A stretch of 64,000 nucleotides of DNA from Aureimonas pseudogalii (GTDB lineage Bacteria; Pseudomonadota; Alphaproteobacteria; Rhizobiales; Rhizobiaceae), in contig NZ_JACIEK010000002.1 of assembly GCF_014196835.1 (NCBI RefSeq), positions 248,001 to 312,000 on the forward strand, written 5' to 3'. Shown here in pieces: positions 19,141-30,200 of this stretch. Both the position numbers and the translations under genes were made by a program. Under the pieces are notes generated by a model, which worked only from the letters and a program-made list of their open reading frames with translations, made no database searches and was not told the DNA's origin. The stretch's first letter is position 1; every line of letters begins with the position of its first letter.

Positions 19141-20481
19141 GTGAGCGCCCCCACCAGCCTCGCCGACGCCGAGATCGGCAAGCTCCTCGCCCGCCACCCC
19201 AAGGGCTTCGACCTGAAGCTCGACCGGATCCGCCGCCTTCTGGCGGTGCTTGGCGATCCGCAGGGGCGCATGCCGCCGACGATCCACGTCGCCGGCACCA
19301 ACGGCAAGGGCTCCACGATCGCCTTCTCGCGCGCCATTCTCGAGGCGGCGGGCCAAGGCGTCCACGTCCACACCTCGCCCCATCTCGTCGACTGGCACGA
19401 GCGCTACCGGTTGGCCGATCCTGCGGGCGGGCCGGGCCGGCTCGTCGACGACGCGCGGCTGGCCGAGACGATGCGGCGCGTGGCGGCGGCCAATGGCGAT
19501 GAACCCATCACCGTCTTCGAGCTCCTCACCGCCGTAACCTTCGTGCTCTTCAGCGAGGCGCCGGCCGACGCGGTGCTGCTCGAAGTCGGCCTCGGCGGGC
19601 GCTTCGACGCCACCAACGTGGTGGAACGCCCGGCGGTGAGTGTCGTCACCGCGATCTCGCTCGACCATCAGGCCTATCTCGGAGACAGGGTGGAACTCGT
19701 CGCCGCCGAGAAGGCCGGCATCTTCAAGCCCGGCGTTCCCGTGGTGATCGGCCCGCAGGCCGAGCCCGCCGCGCTCGACGTGCTCAAGCGCCACGCCGCG
19801 CGAACCCGCGCCGAGACGATGGTCTACGGCGAGGACTTCTTCGCCTTCACCGAGCACGGGCGCCTCGTCTACCAGGACGCGCGCGGGCTGCTCGACCTGC
19901 CGATGCCGCGCCTGCCCGGCCGCCATCAGATCGGCAATGCCGCAACGGCCATTGCGGCGCTGCGGCTCGCCGGGTTCGACCCCTCGCCGTCGGCGATCGA
20001 GCGCGGGATGCAGGGCGTGGAATGGCCCGGCCGCCTGCAGCGCATCACCTCCGGCCCGCTCTTCGACCTTGCGGCGGACGGCTCCGAACTCTGGCTCGAC
20101 GGCGGCCACAATCCCGGCGCCGGCCTCGTGATCGCCGAGACGCTCGCCGACATGGAGGACCGCGTCCAGCGCCCGCTCTTCCTCATCGCGGGCATGCTGA
20201 CGACGAAGGAGCCGGTGGGCTTCTTCGAGGCCTTCGCCGGCATGGCGCGCCGGGTCTTCACGGTGCCGATCGCCTCGTCCGACAGTGCGATGAGCCCGGA
20301 AGACCTCGCGGACGCCGCGATCGTGGCGGGGCTGGAAGCCGAGCCCTGTGCAAGCGTCGCCGAGGCGATCCGTCTGGTCTCCACGGGCTGGCGCGCCGTG
20401 CCCGCGCCGCGCTTCCTCGTCTGCGGCTCGCTCTACCTCGCCGGCGAGGTGCTGCGCGACAGCCGCCTCGCGCCGCGCTAG
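19141..20481 (+). CDS. folC: bifunctional dihydrofolate / folylpolyglutamate synthase
   Basis: 446 residues from a GTG at 19141, 29 bases after accD. The Mur-ligase-like ATP site is HVAGTNGKGSTIAFSRAIL. SPHLVDWHERY and LLEVGLGGRFDATNVV are FolC signatures, and LDGGHNPGAGLVIAE opens the C-terminal domain. It adds glutamate to dihydropteroate and extends folate polyglutamate tails. It converges with bluB, with only four bases between the stop codons, and no terminator fits in that gap. Confidence 0.96.
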   Translation: MSAPTSLADAEIGKLLARHPKGFDLKLDRIRRLLAVLGDPQGRMPPTIHVAGTNGKGSTIAFSRAILEAAGQGVHVHTSPHLVDWHERYRLADPAGGPGRLVDDARLAETMRRVAAANGDEPITVFELLTAVTFVLFSEAPADAVLLEVGLGGRFDATNVVERPAVSVVTAISLDHQAYLGDRVELVAAEKAGIFKPGVPVVIGPQAEPAALDVLKRHAARTRAETMVYGEDFFAFTEHGRLVYQDARGLLDLPMPRLPGRHQIGNAATAIAALRLAGFDPSPSAIERGMQGVEWPGRLQRITSGPLFDLAADGSELWLDGGHNPGAGLVIAETLADMEDRVQRPLFLIAGMLTTKEPVGFFEAFAGMARRVFTVPIASSDSAMSPEDLADAAIVAGLEAEPCASVAEAIRLVSTGWRAVPAPRFLVCGSLYLAGEVLRDSRLAPR

Positions 20482-20485
20482 CGGC

Positions 20486-21130
20486 CTATCGCTCGACGAG
20501 GACGACGGGCCGGCGATCCTGCCAGCCGCTCGTCAGCAGGTCCGGCTCGGTCGTCTCGCATTCGGGATAGCCGAGGCACAGCAGTGCGACGAGCGACCAG
20601 TCGGCGGGCACGTCGAGGAGCGCGGCGACGGGGCCGGGGTCGAGGATCGACACCCAGCCGAGCCCGATGCCCTCCGCGCGCGCGGCCAGCCACAGCGTGT
20701 GGATCGCCATCACCACCGAGTAGCGCAGCATCTCCGGCATGGTGGCGATGCCGAGGCCGTGGCCGGCGGCGGGCGTCTCGTCGCAAAAGACCGCGAGGAT
20801 CGAGGGTGCCTCCCGCAGCCCGTGCAGCTTGAGCGCCCGGTAGGCGGCGGCGCGGGCGGGATCGTAGGCTTGCGCGGCACGCCCGCTTGCCGCGTCGACA
20901 TGGGCCGCGAGGGCGAGGCGCCGGTCCGGCGACGCGACGTGGACGAAGCGCCAGGGCTGCGCATGGCCGACCGAGGGGGCGAGCGCGGCCGCGGCCAGGA
21001 GCCGCCCGATCGCACCCTCGGGCAGAGGATCGCGCCGGAAGCGCCGCACGTCGCGCCGCCAGGCGAGCAGTGTCTCGAACCGCGCCCGGAAGGCCGCGTC
21101 GAAGGCGGGCGCCGCCATGTCCTCGCTCAC
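20486..21130 (-). CDS. bluB: 5,6-dimethylbenzimidazole synthase
   Basis: 214 residues, MSEDMAAPAF at the start. The nitroreductase-like flavin fold is visible as LLAWRRDVRRFRRDPLP, AAALAPSVGHAQPWRF and GLGWVSILDPGPVAALL. Ser-Val-Gly-His-Ala-Gln-Pro-Trp is the BluB form of this motif. BluB uses O2 to break down FMNH2 into DMB, the lower ligand of vitamin B12. It is divergent from queC across 133 bp. No cobalamin riboswitch was recognised upstream. No other cobalamin genes lie in the window. Confidence 0.94.
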   Translation of the reverse strand: MSEDMAAPAFDAAFRARFETLLAWRRDVRRFRRDPLPEGAIGRLLAAAALAPSVGHAQPWRFVHVASPDRRLALAAHVDAASGRAAQAYDPARAAAYRALKLHGLREAPSILAVFCDETPAAGHGLGIATMPEMLRYSVVMAIHTLWLAARAEGIGLGWVSILDPGPVAALLDVPADWSLVALLCLGYPECETTEPDLLTSGWQDRRPVVLVER

Positions 21131-21180
21131 GATGCGAGCCTGCGGAGACCGGCTTTCGGCGGGGATGAGCGGATTGTCGT

Positions 21181-21209
21181 TTGCCGCCCGGTCCCGCCTC
21201 GCCTAGACC
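21181..21209 (+). promoter_or_regulatory. candidate promoter for queC-queD-queE
   Basis: TTGCCG (21181-21186) and TAGACC (21204-21209) are 17 bp apart. Transcription from here would start near 21216, just ahead of the preQ1 aptamer at 21224, a compact and sensible arrangement. The -10 match is modest. Confidence 0.4.
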
Positions 21210-21223
21210 ACGCCTGGATACAT

Positions 21224-21255
21224 CCGGTCGCAGCCCACCCGGTCAAAACAAGGGA
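21224..21255 (+). promoter_or_regulatory. preQ1-I riboswitch controlling queC-queD-queE
   Basis: The sequence follows the class I preQ1 aptamer step by step: P1 5' strand CCGG (21224-21227), loop 1 TCGCAG, loop 2 CCCAC ending in C, P1 3' strand CCGG (21239-21242), then the A-rich tail TCAAAACAAGGG. TCGCAG and AAAACAAGG are identical to the Thermoanaerobacter tengcongensis preQ1-I aptamer as I remember it. The C just before the 3' P1 strand corresponds to the ligand-recognising C15. The tail contains AAGGGA, which is also the Shine-Dalgarno of queC (GTG at 21264). Ligand-stabilised pseudoknot formation should therefore block translation, a known mechanism of this class. Confidence 0.88.
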
Positions 21256-21263
21256 TCCCATCC

Positions 21264-21962
21264 GTGAACACTCTTCTCGTCTGCTCCGGCGGGCTGGACA
21301 GCGTCGTGCTGGCCCACGACCTGTCCGCCCGCGGCGACCTCGCCGCGCTCATTGGCTTCGACTACGGCCAGCGCCATCGCAAGGAACTCGGCTTCGCGCA
21401 AGCCGCGGCCCGCCGCCTCGCCGTGCCGTACCACCCCGTCGATCTCACCGCCATCCAGGGCCTCCTGTCGGGATCGGCGCTCACCGACGCCGTGGAGGTG
21501 CCCGACGGGCACTATGCCGAGGCGACGATGAAGGCGACGATCGTGCCGAATCGCAACGCCATCATGCTGACGATCGCCTTCGGCCTCGCGAGCGCCCGGG
21601 GAATGGACGCCGTCGCCATCGCCGTGCACGGCGGCGATCATTTCATCTATCCCGACTGCCGGCCGGGCTTCGTAGAGGCCTTCGACGCCATGCAGCGCCA
21701 TGCGCTGGAGGGCTACGCCACGGTTCGGCTCATGGCCCCCTTCGTCGAGCGTACCAAGGCCGACATCGTGCGCGACGGCGCACGCACCGGCACGCCCTTC
21801 GACGAGACCTGGAGCTGCTACCGGGGCGGAGAGATCCATTGCGGTCGCTGCGGCACCTGCGTGGAGCGGCGCGAGGCCTTCGCGCTCGCCGGCGTCGAGG
21901 ATCCCACGGTCTACGAGGACAGGGATTTCTGGCGCGGCGCGGTGGAGCGGGCGCGCGGCTGA
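21264..21962 (+). CDS. queC: 7-cyano-7-deazaguanine synthase
   Basis: 232 residues from a GTG at 21264; an in-frame ATG is not available near the Shine-Dalgarno that overlaps the riboswitch tail. The PP-loop ATPase motif is [15 protein letters not shown]. The zinc site is the C-terminal [19 protein letters not shown] with four Cys. It converts 7-carboxy-7-deazaguanine to preQ0, using ATP and ammonia. It is the first gene of a tightly coupled operon: its TGA overlaps the queD ATG (TGATG). Confidence 0.97.
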   Translation: MNTLLVCSGGLDSVVLAHDLSARGDLAALIGFDYGQRHRKELGFAQAAARRLAVPYHPVDLTAIQGLLSGSALTDAVEVPDGHYAEATMKATIVPNRNAIMLTIAFGLASARGMDAVAIAVHGGDHFIYPDCRPGFVEAFDAMQRHALEGYATVRLMAPFVERTKADIVRDGARTGTPFDETWSCYRGGEIHCGRCGTCVERREAFALAGVEDPTVYEDRDFWRGAVERARG

Positions 21963-22318
21963 TGTTCAGGATCACCAAACGCTTCGAGTTCTCGGCCTCG
22001 CACGTCCTCTCCGCCCTGCCGGCGGACCACCCCTGCGCGCGCCTTCACGGCCACAACTACGTCGTCGAGGTGGAACTCTCCGCGGCCGAGCTGGGCGAGA
22101 CCGGGTTCGTTCGCGACTACCGCGAGCTTTCCGTGCTGAAGCACTATCTCGACGAGACGTTCGACCACCGCCATCTCAACGACGTGCTCGGGCACGACCG
22201 GGTGACGGCGGAGGTGCTGGCCCACCACCTCTTCGAATGGTGCGCCGCGCGCTTCGCCGAGACCAGCGCGGTGCGCGTCTCGGAAACGCCGAAGACCTGG
22301 GCGGAGTACCGCCCGTGA
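21962..22318 (+). CDS. queD: 6-carboxytetrahydropterin synthase
   Basis: 118 residues, [21 protein letters not shown]. It carries the zinc His ligands in FSASHVL and [11 protein letters not shown], and ends the fold with [10 protein letters not shown] and [13 protein letters not shown]. It belongs to the PTPS family, here the QueD type that makes 6-carboxytetrahydropterin from dihydroneopterin triphosphate in queuosine synthesis. It overlaps queC by one base and queE by four bases (GTGA). Confidence 0.95.
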   Translation: MFRITKRFEFSASHVLSALPADHPCARLHGHNYVVEVELSAAELGETGFVRDYRELSVLKHYLDETFDHRHLNDVLGHDRVTAEVLAHHLFEWCAARFAETSAVRVSETPKTWAEYRP

Positions 22319-23040
22319 CCGGCGGGGCGATCCGCGTGTCGGAGATCTTCGGTCCGACGATCCAGGGCGAAGGCACGCTGATCGGCGAGCCCACCGTCTT
22401 CGTGCGCACCGGCGGCTGCGACTACCGCTGCGGCTGGTGCGACACGCTCCATGCCGTCGATCCCACCTTCCGCGACACGTGGCGGCCGATGACGGCCGAG
22501 GCGATCCTCGCGCGGGTGCGCGATCTCAGCGGCGGGCGCCCACTCGTGGTCTCGCTGTCGGGCGGCAATCCCGCCATCCAGCCATTGGGCGAGCTGATCG
22601 CGCTCGGGCGCGGCGAAGGCTACCGCTTCGCGCTGGAGACGCAGGGGTCGATCCCGCGCGACTGGTTCGCGGCGCTGGACACGCTGGTGCTCAGCCCTAA
22701 GCCCCCCTCCAGCGGCATGGCGCCGGACTGGCAGGCGTTCGAGGCCTGTCTCGCCGCGGCCGGCGCGGCACCGCGAACGGTGATGAAGATCGTGGTGTTC
22801 GACGCCGCGGACTATCGCTTCGCCCGCGAGGCCGCGGCGCGTCATCCCCAGCTGGCGGTCTTCCTCCAGCCGGGCAACCTCGTGACCGGGAAGGCCAGCC
22901 CGGACGAGGCGGCGGACCTCGAAGCCTTGGCCGCACGCATGCGCTGGCTGGTGGAAACCGTGATCGCCGACGGCTGGTTCGCGGCGCGGGTGCTGCCGCA
23001 GCTCCACGTGCTGCTCTGGGGCAACCGCCGGGGCGTCTGA
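22315..23040 (+). CDS. queE: 7-carboxy-7-deazaguanine synthase (radical SAM)
   Basis: 241 residues from a GTG at 22315 overlapping the queD stop. It begins [21 protein letters not shown], the QueE signature, then the radical-SAM cluster [12 protein letters not shown] (C-x3-C-x2-C). [11 protein letters not shown] and [12 protein letters not shown] follow. The family rearranges 6-carboxytetrahydropterin to 7-carboxy-7-deazaguanine with SAM and Mg. With queC and queD it supplies the preQ0/preQ1 branch; queF and tgt are not in this window. Confidence 0.96.
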   Translation: MTGGAIRVSEIFGPTIQGEGTLIGEPTVFVRTGGCDYRCGWCDTLHAVDPTFRDTWRPMTAEAILARVRDLSGGRPLVVSLSGGNPAIQPLGELIALGRGEGYRFALETQGSIPRDWFAALDTLVLSPKPPSSGMAPDWQAFEACLAAAGAAPRTVMKIVVFDAADYRFAREAAARHPQLAVFLQPGNLVTGKASPDEAADLEALAARMRWLVETVIADGWFAARVLPQLHVLLWGNRRGV

Positions 23041-23060
23041 CGTCTCTCCGGCTCAGGACA

Positions 23061-23095
23061 CGAAAAGGCTCGCATCGATCGCTCGATGCGGGCTT
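23061..23095 (-). terminator. terminator after trxA, possibly bidirectional with queE
   Basis: A 13-bp stem with two wobbles (23065-23078 with 23083-23095, loop TCGC) lies between the convergent queE and trxA genes. On the minus strand it is followed by TTTTCG, so it should serve trxA; on the plus strand the T content after it is poor. Confidence 0.7.
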
Positions 23096-23118
23096 CGTTC
23101 AGCCAAAGGTCGAAACCG

Positions 23119-23442
23119 TCAGGCGGCGACGTTGGAGTTGATCCAGGCGACGAGCTTGGACTTCGGCGCGGCGCCGACCTGCACGGAGGCCTGCTCGCCG
23201 TCCTTGAAGAGCATGAGCGTCGGGATCGAGCGAACGCCGAACTGCGCGGCGAGGTCGGGATTCTCGTCGATATTGACCTTCACCACGTCGATGCCGGCCA
23301 TCTCCTCGGAGATCTCTTCCAGGCTCGGCGCGATCATCTTGCAGGGGCCGCACCACTCCGCCCAGAAATCGACGACCACGGGCTTCGACGCCTGGAGGAC
23401 GTCGGCTTGGAAATTGCTGTTGTCGGTCTTCTTCGTGGCCAT
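23119..23442 (-). CDS. trxA: thioredoxin
   Basis: 107 residues from the ATG at 23442 ([17 protein letters not shown]); the upstream in-frame extension is Arg-rich and not family-like. The redox motif is [15 protein letters not shown] and the cis-Pro loop is [12 protein letters not shown]. It is the classic cytoplasmic 12-kDa disulfide reductase. It is last in the addB-addA-trxA array, 128 bp after addA, an order conserved in Hyphomicrobiales, and is closed by a terminator. Confidence 0.97.
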   Translation of the reverse strand: MATKKTDNSNFQADVLQASKPVVVDFWAEWCGPCKMIAPSLEEISEEMAGIDVVKVNIDENPDLAAQFGVRSIPTLMLFKDGEQASVQVGAAPKSKLVAWINSNVAA

Positions 23443-23570
23443 CGGAAGGCTCCGTTCGGCGGCGGCGTCGCTTGTCGCGGCGCATCGCCCGAGGTTTCGT
23501 CGGCCGCGCGCGCCGAGGAATCGGGGCGGGCGCCGGGTCCCACCATAGGTAGATGGCGCGTAGCCCTCGT

Positions 23571-26500
23571 TCAAGCCGTCGGCTCGATCGCCTCCGGCAT
23601 CGGCGTGCGTGCCCGCGCCTCGCGCAGGGCGAGCGCGGCGTCGAGCCGCTCGTCCGGCAGCTCCATCAGGAGCGGGCCTTCGGTGAAGAGGAGGGCGGCG
23701 GAGACCCGGCGACCGGGATAGAGCGGGCGCACGAGGTCGCGATAGAGCGCGAGCTGCAGGAGGTAGGGTTCGGGCACGGCGTCGAGCGTGCGGGGATGCG
23801 GCCGGTTCGTCTTGTAGTCGAGAATGCGCACCGTCTCCATGTCGACCGACAGCCGGTCGATCGTGCCGTTGACGCGGTAGGCGTGTCCGCCGAGCTCCAG
23901 ACGGCCGGAGAGCGCCACCTCCGCCCGGCTGCCGGGGGCGAAGAAGGGCGCGAAGGCGGGATCATCGAGAATCGCGAGGATCTGATCGGCGAGCCGCGCG
24001 CGGTCGGCCCTGTCGAGGAAGGCGCCGGCAGTGTCGAGATGATCGCGCAGCGCCGGCTCGCGCTCGGCCGGGGGCAGATCCGGCAGCAGCTGCAGCAGGC
24101 GGTGCACGAGCGCGCCGCGGCGCAAGCCCGGGCCGGGCTCGCCGCCGGAGCCCAGCACCGGCGAGACTGGGCGTTCGGGGCCGGCGGGGGGCAGCGAATC
24201 GTCGAGCGCCTCGATGCGGTGGGCGCCGCCGGCCGAGGAGGGCGAGAGCGGGCGCGGCGGCGCCGGCTCCGGGGGCAACGGCGAGAGGTCGATCGGACGC
24301 ACGGCGCGGGGCGCCTCGCCAGCCTGCGGCGCCAGCTTGACGGCCGCCGGATCGGCGCCGAGACGCAGCGCCGTGCGCTCGCCGGTGGCGGGATCGCGGA
24401 TGTCGCGCGCGGTTCGGCCGAGCGCGGCTTCCACGCGCTGCAGCCAGCTGTTCTCGTCGGGTCCGCGCACGCCCGAGAGGCCGCAGACCACGAGCCGGTC
24501 GGCGGCGCGCGTCAGCCCGACATAGAGGAGCCGGCGGTACTCGTCCTCGGCGCGCGCCTTTTCCGCCTCGCGCAAGCTTGTCACCACCTCGTTGCGAAGT
24601 GCCGCCTCGGGGCACCAGAGAAAGCCCGGCGGCGTGCCCGGCACGAGGCCCGGCATCGCCGTCCACTCCATCAGCTTGGCGGAATGGGCGTGACTGAAGG
24701 GCGCCGAGCCGGGATCGACCAGGAACACCACCGGCGCCTCCAGCCCCTTCGAGGCGTGGGTGGTCATGATGCGGACCTCGCCGCGCCCATGCTCCATCTC
24801 GCGCTTGATCGTCGGGGGCGCGGCCGTGATGTTGGCGAGGAAGGCGTCGAGCCCGCCGCGCCCGGCCTCCTCCTCGGCGAGCGCGAGGTCGAGGAACGCG
24901 TCCACCACGTCTCCCGCGTCGCGCCCGAGCCGGGCGCCGAGCTTCGCGCGCCCGCCCTCCGGCCCGAGGATGCGCGCGAAGAAGGGAAACACCGTCTCGA
25001 AGCCGGCGCGCCGGCGCAGCTCCTCCAGCCGCGAAAAGGCGCCGGCGGCCTTCGCCAAGAGGCTGGCCCGCGCCCCGGCCGGGACGAAGGCGGGGAGGCG
25101 TGTGGCGCCCTCGGGGCGGGCGAGCCGACGCAGCGCCAAGTAGAGGGGCTCGATCTGCCCCTGCGTGCCCCGCGAGAGGGCGAGCGCCATCAGGTCGTCG
25201 TCGTCGAACCCGAAGAGTGGGCTTTTGAGCACCGCGGCGAGCGACAGCTCGTCCTCGGCATTGGAGACGACGCGCCCGAGCGCGACGAGGTCGGCGACGG
25301 CGATGTGGTCGGTGATGACGAGCCGGTCGGCGCCGGCGACGGGGATGCCGGCCTCGCGCAGCGCCGCGCCCATGGCGGCGACGAAGCCCGAGCGCTTGCG
25401 CACGAGGACGAGCATGTCGCCGGCCCCGAGCGGGCGCTCCACGCCCTTCACGCGGATCGGCTGGCCGATCCACTCGGCGATCTGCGCGGCGATGCGCCGG
25501 GCCAGCCGGTTGGCGGGGCTGGACTCCGGCTGGTGGTCGATCGGCGCCAGCCAGTCGTCGCTGGCGGCCACGGCGGCCGGCACGAGCGCCGGCCAGACCT
25601 CGATGAGGCCGGGCTCGCCGGCCCGCGCCGAGACGTGGACCGGCGGCTCGTCGCCGGCGCTGAGGCCCCGCCGGTCGGCGGGCTCGGCGAAGACCTCGTC
25701 GACGGCCTGGAGGATGTCGGCGACCGAGCGGAAGGACTGGTGCAGCTCGACGCGCGAGAAGGGCAGGCCTGCATGGGAGGCGAGGCGCTCCATGCCCGTC
25801 CGCTCGGCCGAGAACATGGCGGGCGAAGCGCCCTGGAACGAGTAGATCGACTGCTTCTCGTCGCCCACCGCGAAGACCGTGCGCGGGCGCTCGCGGGCCG
25901 CGGCGCCGGCGAAGAACTCCTCCACGAGCTGGCGCACCACCTCCCACTGCCGGGGGCTGGTGTCCTGCGCCTCGTCGACGAGAACGTGGTCGATGCCGCG
26001 GTCGAGCTTGTAGTGCACCCAGGCCGAGGCCTCGGTGCGCAGGAGGAGATCGGCGGTGCGCACGATCAGGTCCTCGAAGTCGAGTTGGCCGCGCCGGCGC
26101 TTCAGCGCGGCATAGTCGGCCTCCAAGCGGCCCGCGATCACCAGCGCGGCACGGCTGGCGCGCGCCAGGCGCAGCGTCGCCAGCCGCTCGCTCGCCTCCG
26201 AGACGAACGCGGTCGCCTCCTCCAGGCGCTCCGTGAAGTCGGCGAAGCGCTCGCTCACCGCCTTGGTGGCGACGCTCGCGGGCTTGTAGGGCTCGCCGTC
26301 GGCCTTCAGGAGGATCGCCTTCAGGGCGGCGAAGCGCAGCGCCGGGTCCTCGGCGGTATCGAAGGCGAGGAGCTTGGCGGAGAGCTTGGCGTCGGTGGCC
26401 TTGGCCGAGCGCGCGGCGGCCTCCGCCAAGGCCTCGCGGAAGGGCTCGTCGAGGCCGGGCGGGTCGATCGCGCCTTCGAGGATCGTCGTCTCGCTCTCGT

Positions 26501-27242
26501 CCGCGCCGAGGCCGAGCGCCCGGCGCAGATGCTCGGCGGCGCCCTCGACCCCGCCGACGGCGTCGAGATGGCGGCGCAGCCGGTCGCGCTTGGCGACGAT
26601 CTCGGCGACGAGCGCGTCGAGCCCCCATTCGCCCGCGAGCGCCAGCGCGTCGGCGAAGGCGGTGCCGAGAATGGCCTCCTCAGCATCTTCGGCATCCGGC
26701 CCCGCGGAGGCGCCGGCGACGAGAAGCCGGCGCGCCTCGGCCAGCAGAATGGCGCTCGCGGTCTCGTCCATCACCTCGAAATGGCCGGGGATGTTGGCCT
26801 CCAGCGGAAACTGGTGGAGAATCGCCTCGCAGAAGGCGTGGATCGTCTGGATCTTCAGCCCGCCCGGCGTTTCCAGCGCGCGGGCGAAGAGCCGGCGCGC
26901 CTCGCGAAGGCGGGCCGGCGAGGGGTCGCCCGCCTCCAGCCGGCGCAGCGCGGCCGCGAGATCGGCGTCGGGCAGCGTCGTCCAGCCCGCGAGGCGCGCG
27001 AAGACGCGGGTCTGCATCTCGGCGGCGGCGGCCTTGGTGTAGGTGAGGCAGAGCACCTTGGAAGGGTCGGCCCCCGCCAGCAGCAGGCGCACCACGCGCT
27101 CGGTGAGGACGTGCGTCTTGCCCGAGCCCGCGTTGGCGGCGACGAAGACCGAGCGAGCGGGATCGGAGGCGAGGCGTTGGGCGGCCTCGGTGGCCGGCGA
27201 GACGGCGGTTTGCGAGAGGGTGGTTTGCGAGACGGGGGTCAT
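23571..27242 (-). CDS. addA: double-strand break repair helicase AddA
   Basis: 1223 residues from the ATG at 27242, which overlaps the addB stop by four bases. UvrD-like motifs in order are [19 protein letters not shown] (Walker A), [32 protein letters not shown] (Walker B), [14 protein letters not shown] (motif III), [17 protein letters not shown] (motif V) and [15 protein letters not shown] (motif VI). The C-terminal nuclease keeps [12 protein letters not shown], the PD-(D/E)xK catalytic lysine region. With AddB it forms the alphaproteobacterial equivalent of RecBCD. Length is normal. Confidence 0.97.
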   Translation of the reverse strand: MTPVSQTTLSQTAVSPATEAAQRLASDPARSVFVAANAGSGKTHVLTERVVRLLLAGADPSKVLCLTYTKAAAAEMQTRVFARLAGWTTLPDADLAAALRRLEAGDPSPARLREARRLFARALETPGGLKIQTIHAFCEAILHQFPLEANIPGHFEVMDETASAILLAEARRLLVAGASAGPDAEDAEEAILGTAFADALALAGEWGLDALVAEIVAKRDRLRRHLDAVGGVEGAAEHLRRALGLGADESETTILEGAIDPPGLDEPFREALAEAAARSAKATDAKLSAKLLAFDTAEDPALRFAALKAILLKADGEPYKPASVATKAVSERFADFTERLEEATAFVSEASERLATLRLARASRAALVIAGRLEADYAALKRRRGQLDFEDLIVRTADLLLRTEASAWVHYKLDRGIDHVLVDEAQDTSPRQWEVVRQLVEEFFAGAAARERPRTVFAVGDEKQSIYSFQGASPAMFSAERTGMERLASHAGLPFSRVELHQSFRSVADILQAVDEVFAEPADRRGLSAGDEPPVHVSARAGEPGLIEVWPALVPAAVAASDDWLAPIDHQPESSPANRLARRIAAQIAEWIGQPIRVKGVERPLGAGDMLVLVRKRSGFVAAMGAALREAGIPVAGADRLVITDHIAVADLVALGRVVSNAEDELSLAAVLKSPLFGFDDDDLMALALSRGTQGQIEPLYLALRRLARPEGATRLPAFVPAGARASLLAKAAGAFSRLEELRRRAGFETVFPFFARILGPEGGRAKLGARLGRDAGDVVDAFLDLALAEEEAGRGGLDAFLANITAAPPTIKREMEHGRGEVRIMTTHASKGLEAPVVFLVDPGSAPFSHAHSAKLMEWTAMPGLVPGTPPGFLWCPEAALRNEVVTSLREAEKARAEDEYRRLLYVGLTRAADRLVVCGLSGVRGPDENSWLQRVEAALGRTARDIRDPATGERTALRLGADPAAVKLAPQAGEAPRAVRPIDLSPLPPEPAPPRPLSPSSAGGAHRIEALDDSLPPAGPERPVSPVLGSGGEPGPGLRRGALVHRLLQLLPDLPPAEREPALRDHLDTAGAFLDRADRARLADQILAILDDPAFAPFFAPGSRAEVALSGRLELGGHAYRVNGTIDRLSVDMETVRILDYKTNRPHPRTLDAVPEPYLLQLALYRDLVRPLYPGRRVSAALLFTEGPLLMELPDERLDAALALREARARTPMPEAIEPTA

Positions 27243-30200
27243 TCGGCGGCTCCCTCCTCTTCGCCGACCGCGGCGACGGCCCATTCGCGGGCCCGCGCCA
27301 GATGATCGTAGGGGCCGGAGAAGTCGCCGGCGACGAAGGGCCGGGCGCGCGACAGATAGCCGGTCTCAGCCAGGCGATATTGCGCGGCGAGCCCCCGGAA
27401 GCGCGCGAGCGCGGCGTCGGCGAGATCCTCGGCCGTCTGCGGCTCGGCACTGCGCCCGCCGGAATGCGCGAGCCGCTCCTCGTAGAATTCGCGCTCGCGA
27501 AGGCGCACGTAGAGGAGATCGCCGAGCGGCGTGCCCCTCGCGATCGCCGCGAAGCCGCCGAGCCGCACCATCACCGCCTCCAGCGGCAGCTGGGGGCTGA
27601 GCAGCGTGCGCGCCTGTTTCACCGAGGGCTCGGTGCCCGTCTTGTAGTCGACGATCTCCACCCGCCCATCGCGCAGCCGGTCGATCCGGTCGGCATATCC
27701 GCGCAGCGTCATGCCGAGATCGGCGAAGGGCACCTCGCCCTCGATCTCGGTGAAGCGCTCGGCAACGCGAGGGCTGCGCTCGCGCTCCCAGGCCACCATG
27801 TGGCGGGCGAGCGTCACCATGCGCGGCCACCACACGGCCTCGATCTCGGCCGGCAGCGCCGCCGCGTCGAACTCGGCGCGGGCGAGCGCCAGCAGCGCGC
27901 CCTCCGCGCCCTCGTCGGCGGCGTCGATGCCGGCCTCCACGAAGCGGTGGAGCACCGCATGGTAGAGCTGGCCGCGCTCGGCGGCGCCGGGCGCGCGGAT
28001 CATCGGGGGCAGCGGGTCGAGCCGCAGCACGCGCCGGGCATAGACGGCATAGGGATCGCGGATCCAGGTCTCGACCTCGGTGACCGACACGCTCACCGGG
28101 CGCGCCTCCACGGGCGGGCGGGGCTCGGGCCGCGCGATCGGGGGCGCGTGGGGGGCGTCGTCGAGGCGCCGGGCATGGGCGAGATAGGGCTCGCCGCGCG
28201 CCGCCAGCGCGGCCGCGCCCTCGGGGCCCGCCAGCGTCAGGATGCGCTGCAGCCAGCGCGAGCGGATGGCGGGCGCGCCGCCGGCCCGGCGGGCGCGCGT
28301 CATCACCACGCGGCGGCTGCCGAGCGCCATCCAGAGATCGTGCGCGGCGAGGCCGATGCGGCGCTCCGGCGGGTCGAGCGCGATCTCCGAGCGCATGATG
28401 CGCGAGAGAAAGGCGTCGGAACGCGCCGCGCGCGGCCAAGTGCCCTCGTTCAGCCCACCGAGGATCATCATTTCGACATGCTGCAGACGCGCCTCCAGCG
28501 CGCCCCAGACGAAGACGCGGCGCGACAGGCCGCCGCGCGGCTGCACGGCGACGTCGGCCATGAGGGCGCGCACCACGTCCGGCAGCTCTGCCGAGCGGAT
28601 CGTAAAGCCGGTCTCGGGCGCCGCGACGAGCCCGGCAAGGAAGTCGCGCAGCGCGATGCCCGGCTCCTCGGCGTAGAGCGCGGTGGTGCGCCCGTCCTCG
28701 TCCCGCGCCAGCGCCTCCAGCACCTGCGTCAGCGCCGTGGCATAGCCGGCGAGTTCGCGCTCGCCCGAGCCGCGCAGGCGCGTCAGCGGTTCGAGCGCCG
28801 CCTCCAGCCGCCGCGCCGCCTCCGCCGCACCGTCGCGCTCGCCGGCGCCGAGCAGCCGAACGGGCCGCACCGGACGCCCGCCCTCCGCCTCGGCCGCCTC
28901 GCGCGCCCGGCCGAAGAGCCCCGCAAGGCCCGCGCCGTCGGCGACGCCGGTGCCACCGCGCAGCGCCACGAGCTCGATCGTGCGCGCGGCATCGCGGGCC
29001 TCGCCGATGGTGAAGCCCAGCCGCAGCAGCGGGTGCTTGAGCAGCGACAGGATCGCCACGGGATCGCCGGGCTCCAGCGCCACCGCCAGCGCCAGCCCGG
29101 TGAAGGTTCCCGGTGCGGTGCCCGCCAACGGCCGGCCCGCCGAATCGTTGGCGCGGATGCCGAAGCGCTCGAGCTCGGCCACCACGCGGCGGGCGAGGTT
29201 GCGGTCGGGCGTCGTCAGCGCCACCGTGACGTCGGGGTCGGCCAGCGCGTCGCGGATCGCCACCGTGATCGCCAGCGCCTCCTCGCGCTCGTCCGCGGCC
29301 TCGGCGAGCTCCAGTCCCTCCAGCGCCGCGGCGCCATGGCGCCCCGCCGCCTCGTGCCAGAGATCGGTGGTCTCGGCCGGGCGCAGCGCGTCCGAGAGGA
29401 ACCGCTCGCGCGCCCACAGCGGATCGCCGGCCTCGGTGCCGATCGCCTCCACCGCGTCGCGGTCGATCTGCAGCCCCTCGAGAATGCGCCGCAGGCCGTA
29501 TTGCGGATGGCCGGGCGCTGCGATCGAGCGGGCGCGGTCGATCGCAGCGAAGCTCGGCGCGTCGAGATGCCCGTCGAGGCCCGGCAGCACAACGGCGCCG
29601 TTGGCGAGGTTCGCCACCGCCCGCAGAAAGCGCAGCGTCGAGGGCGCCGTCGCCGTGGTGCCGGCCACCAGCAGCGGCGAGGGCGAGCCGCGCTCCGTCA
29701 GACGCGCCGCCTCCATGTCGAACCAGCGCACGCGCAGCGCCGCCGCGTCGTCCGCGCCGCGATCCCGCAGGATCGCCGGCCAGTGCTCGGAGAGGATGGC
29801 GAGAAAGCGCAGCGTCAGCTGCCACCATTCCGCCAGCCGGTCGGGCGCGAGCTGCGCGAGGCCCGCCAGCCCCGCCTCGTCGGTGGTCGCCTCGTCGAGA
29901 AAGGCCGCGAGATCGCCCGCGAGATAGAGCGCATCCGCCGCCGAGGCCGGCAGCACCCGCTCCTCGCCTGTGAGAATGCGCAACGCTGCGCGGTTGAGCT
30001 CGTCCTTCCACACCCGCACCAGCCGCGCCAGGATCAGCCGCCGCTCCAGCGCGTCCATCTCCGGCGTCAGCCCCGCGCCCGGGCCTGGGCCAGGGCGGGA
30101 ATGGAGCGCCGTCTCGTCGGCGTCGCCGAGCGTGCGGATCGCCGGCAGGATCGCCGCCCGGCCCCCGAGGCACTCCGTGAACGCCTCGCCCAACGCGCGC

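Noticed and set aside
21131-21263. Cobalamin riboswitch for bluB
   Set aside because: The bluB-queC gap lacks the B12-box sequence and is too short; the structured element there belongs to queC.
23553-27305. 1250-codon plus-strand frame opposite addA
   Set aside because: Very long but fully antisense to addA, whose helicase and nuclease motifs are all present; stop-free antisense frames are expected at this G+C content.
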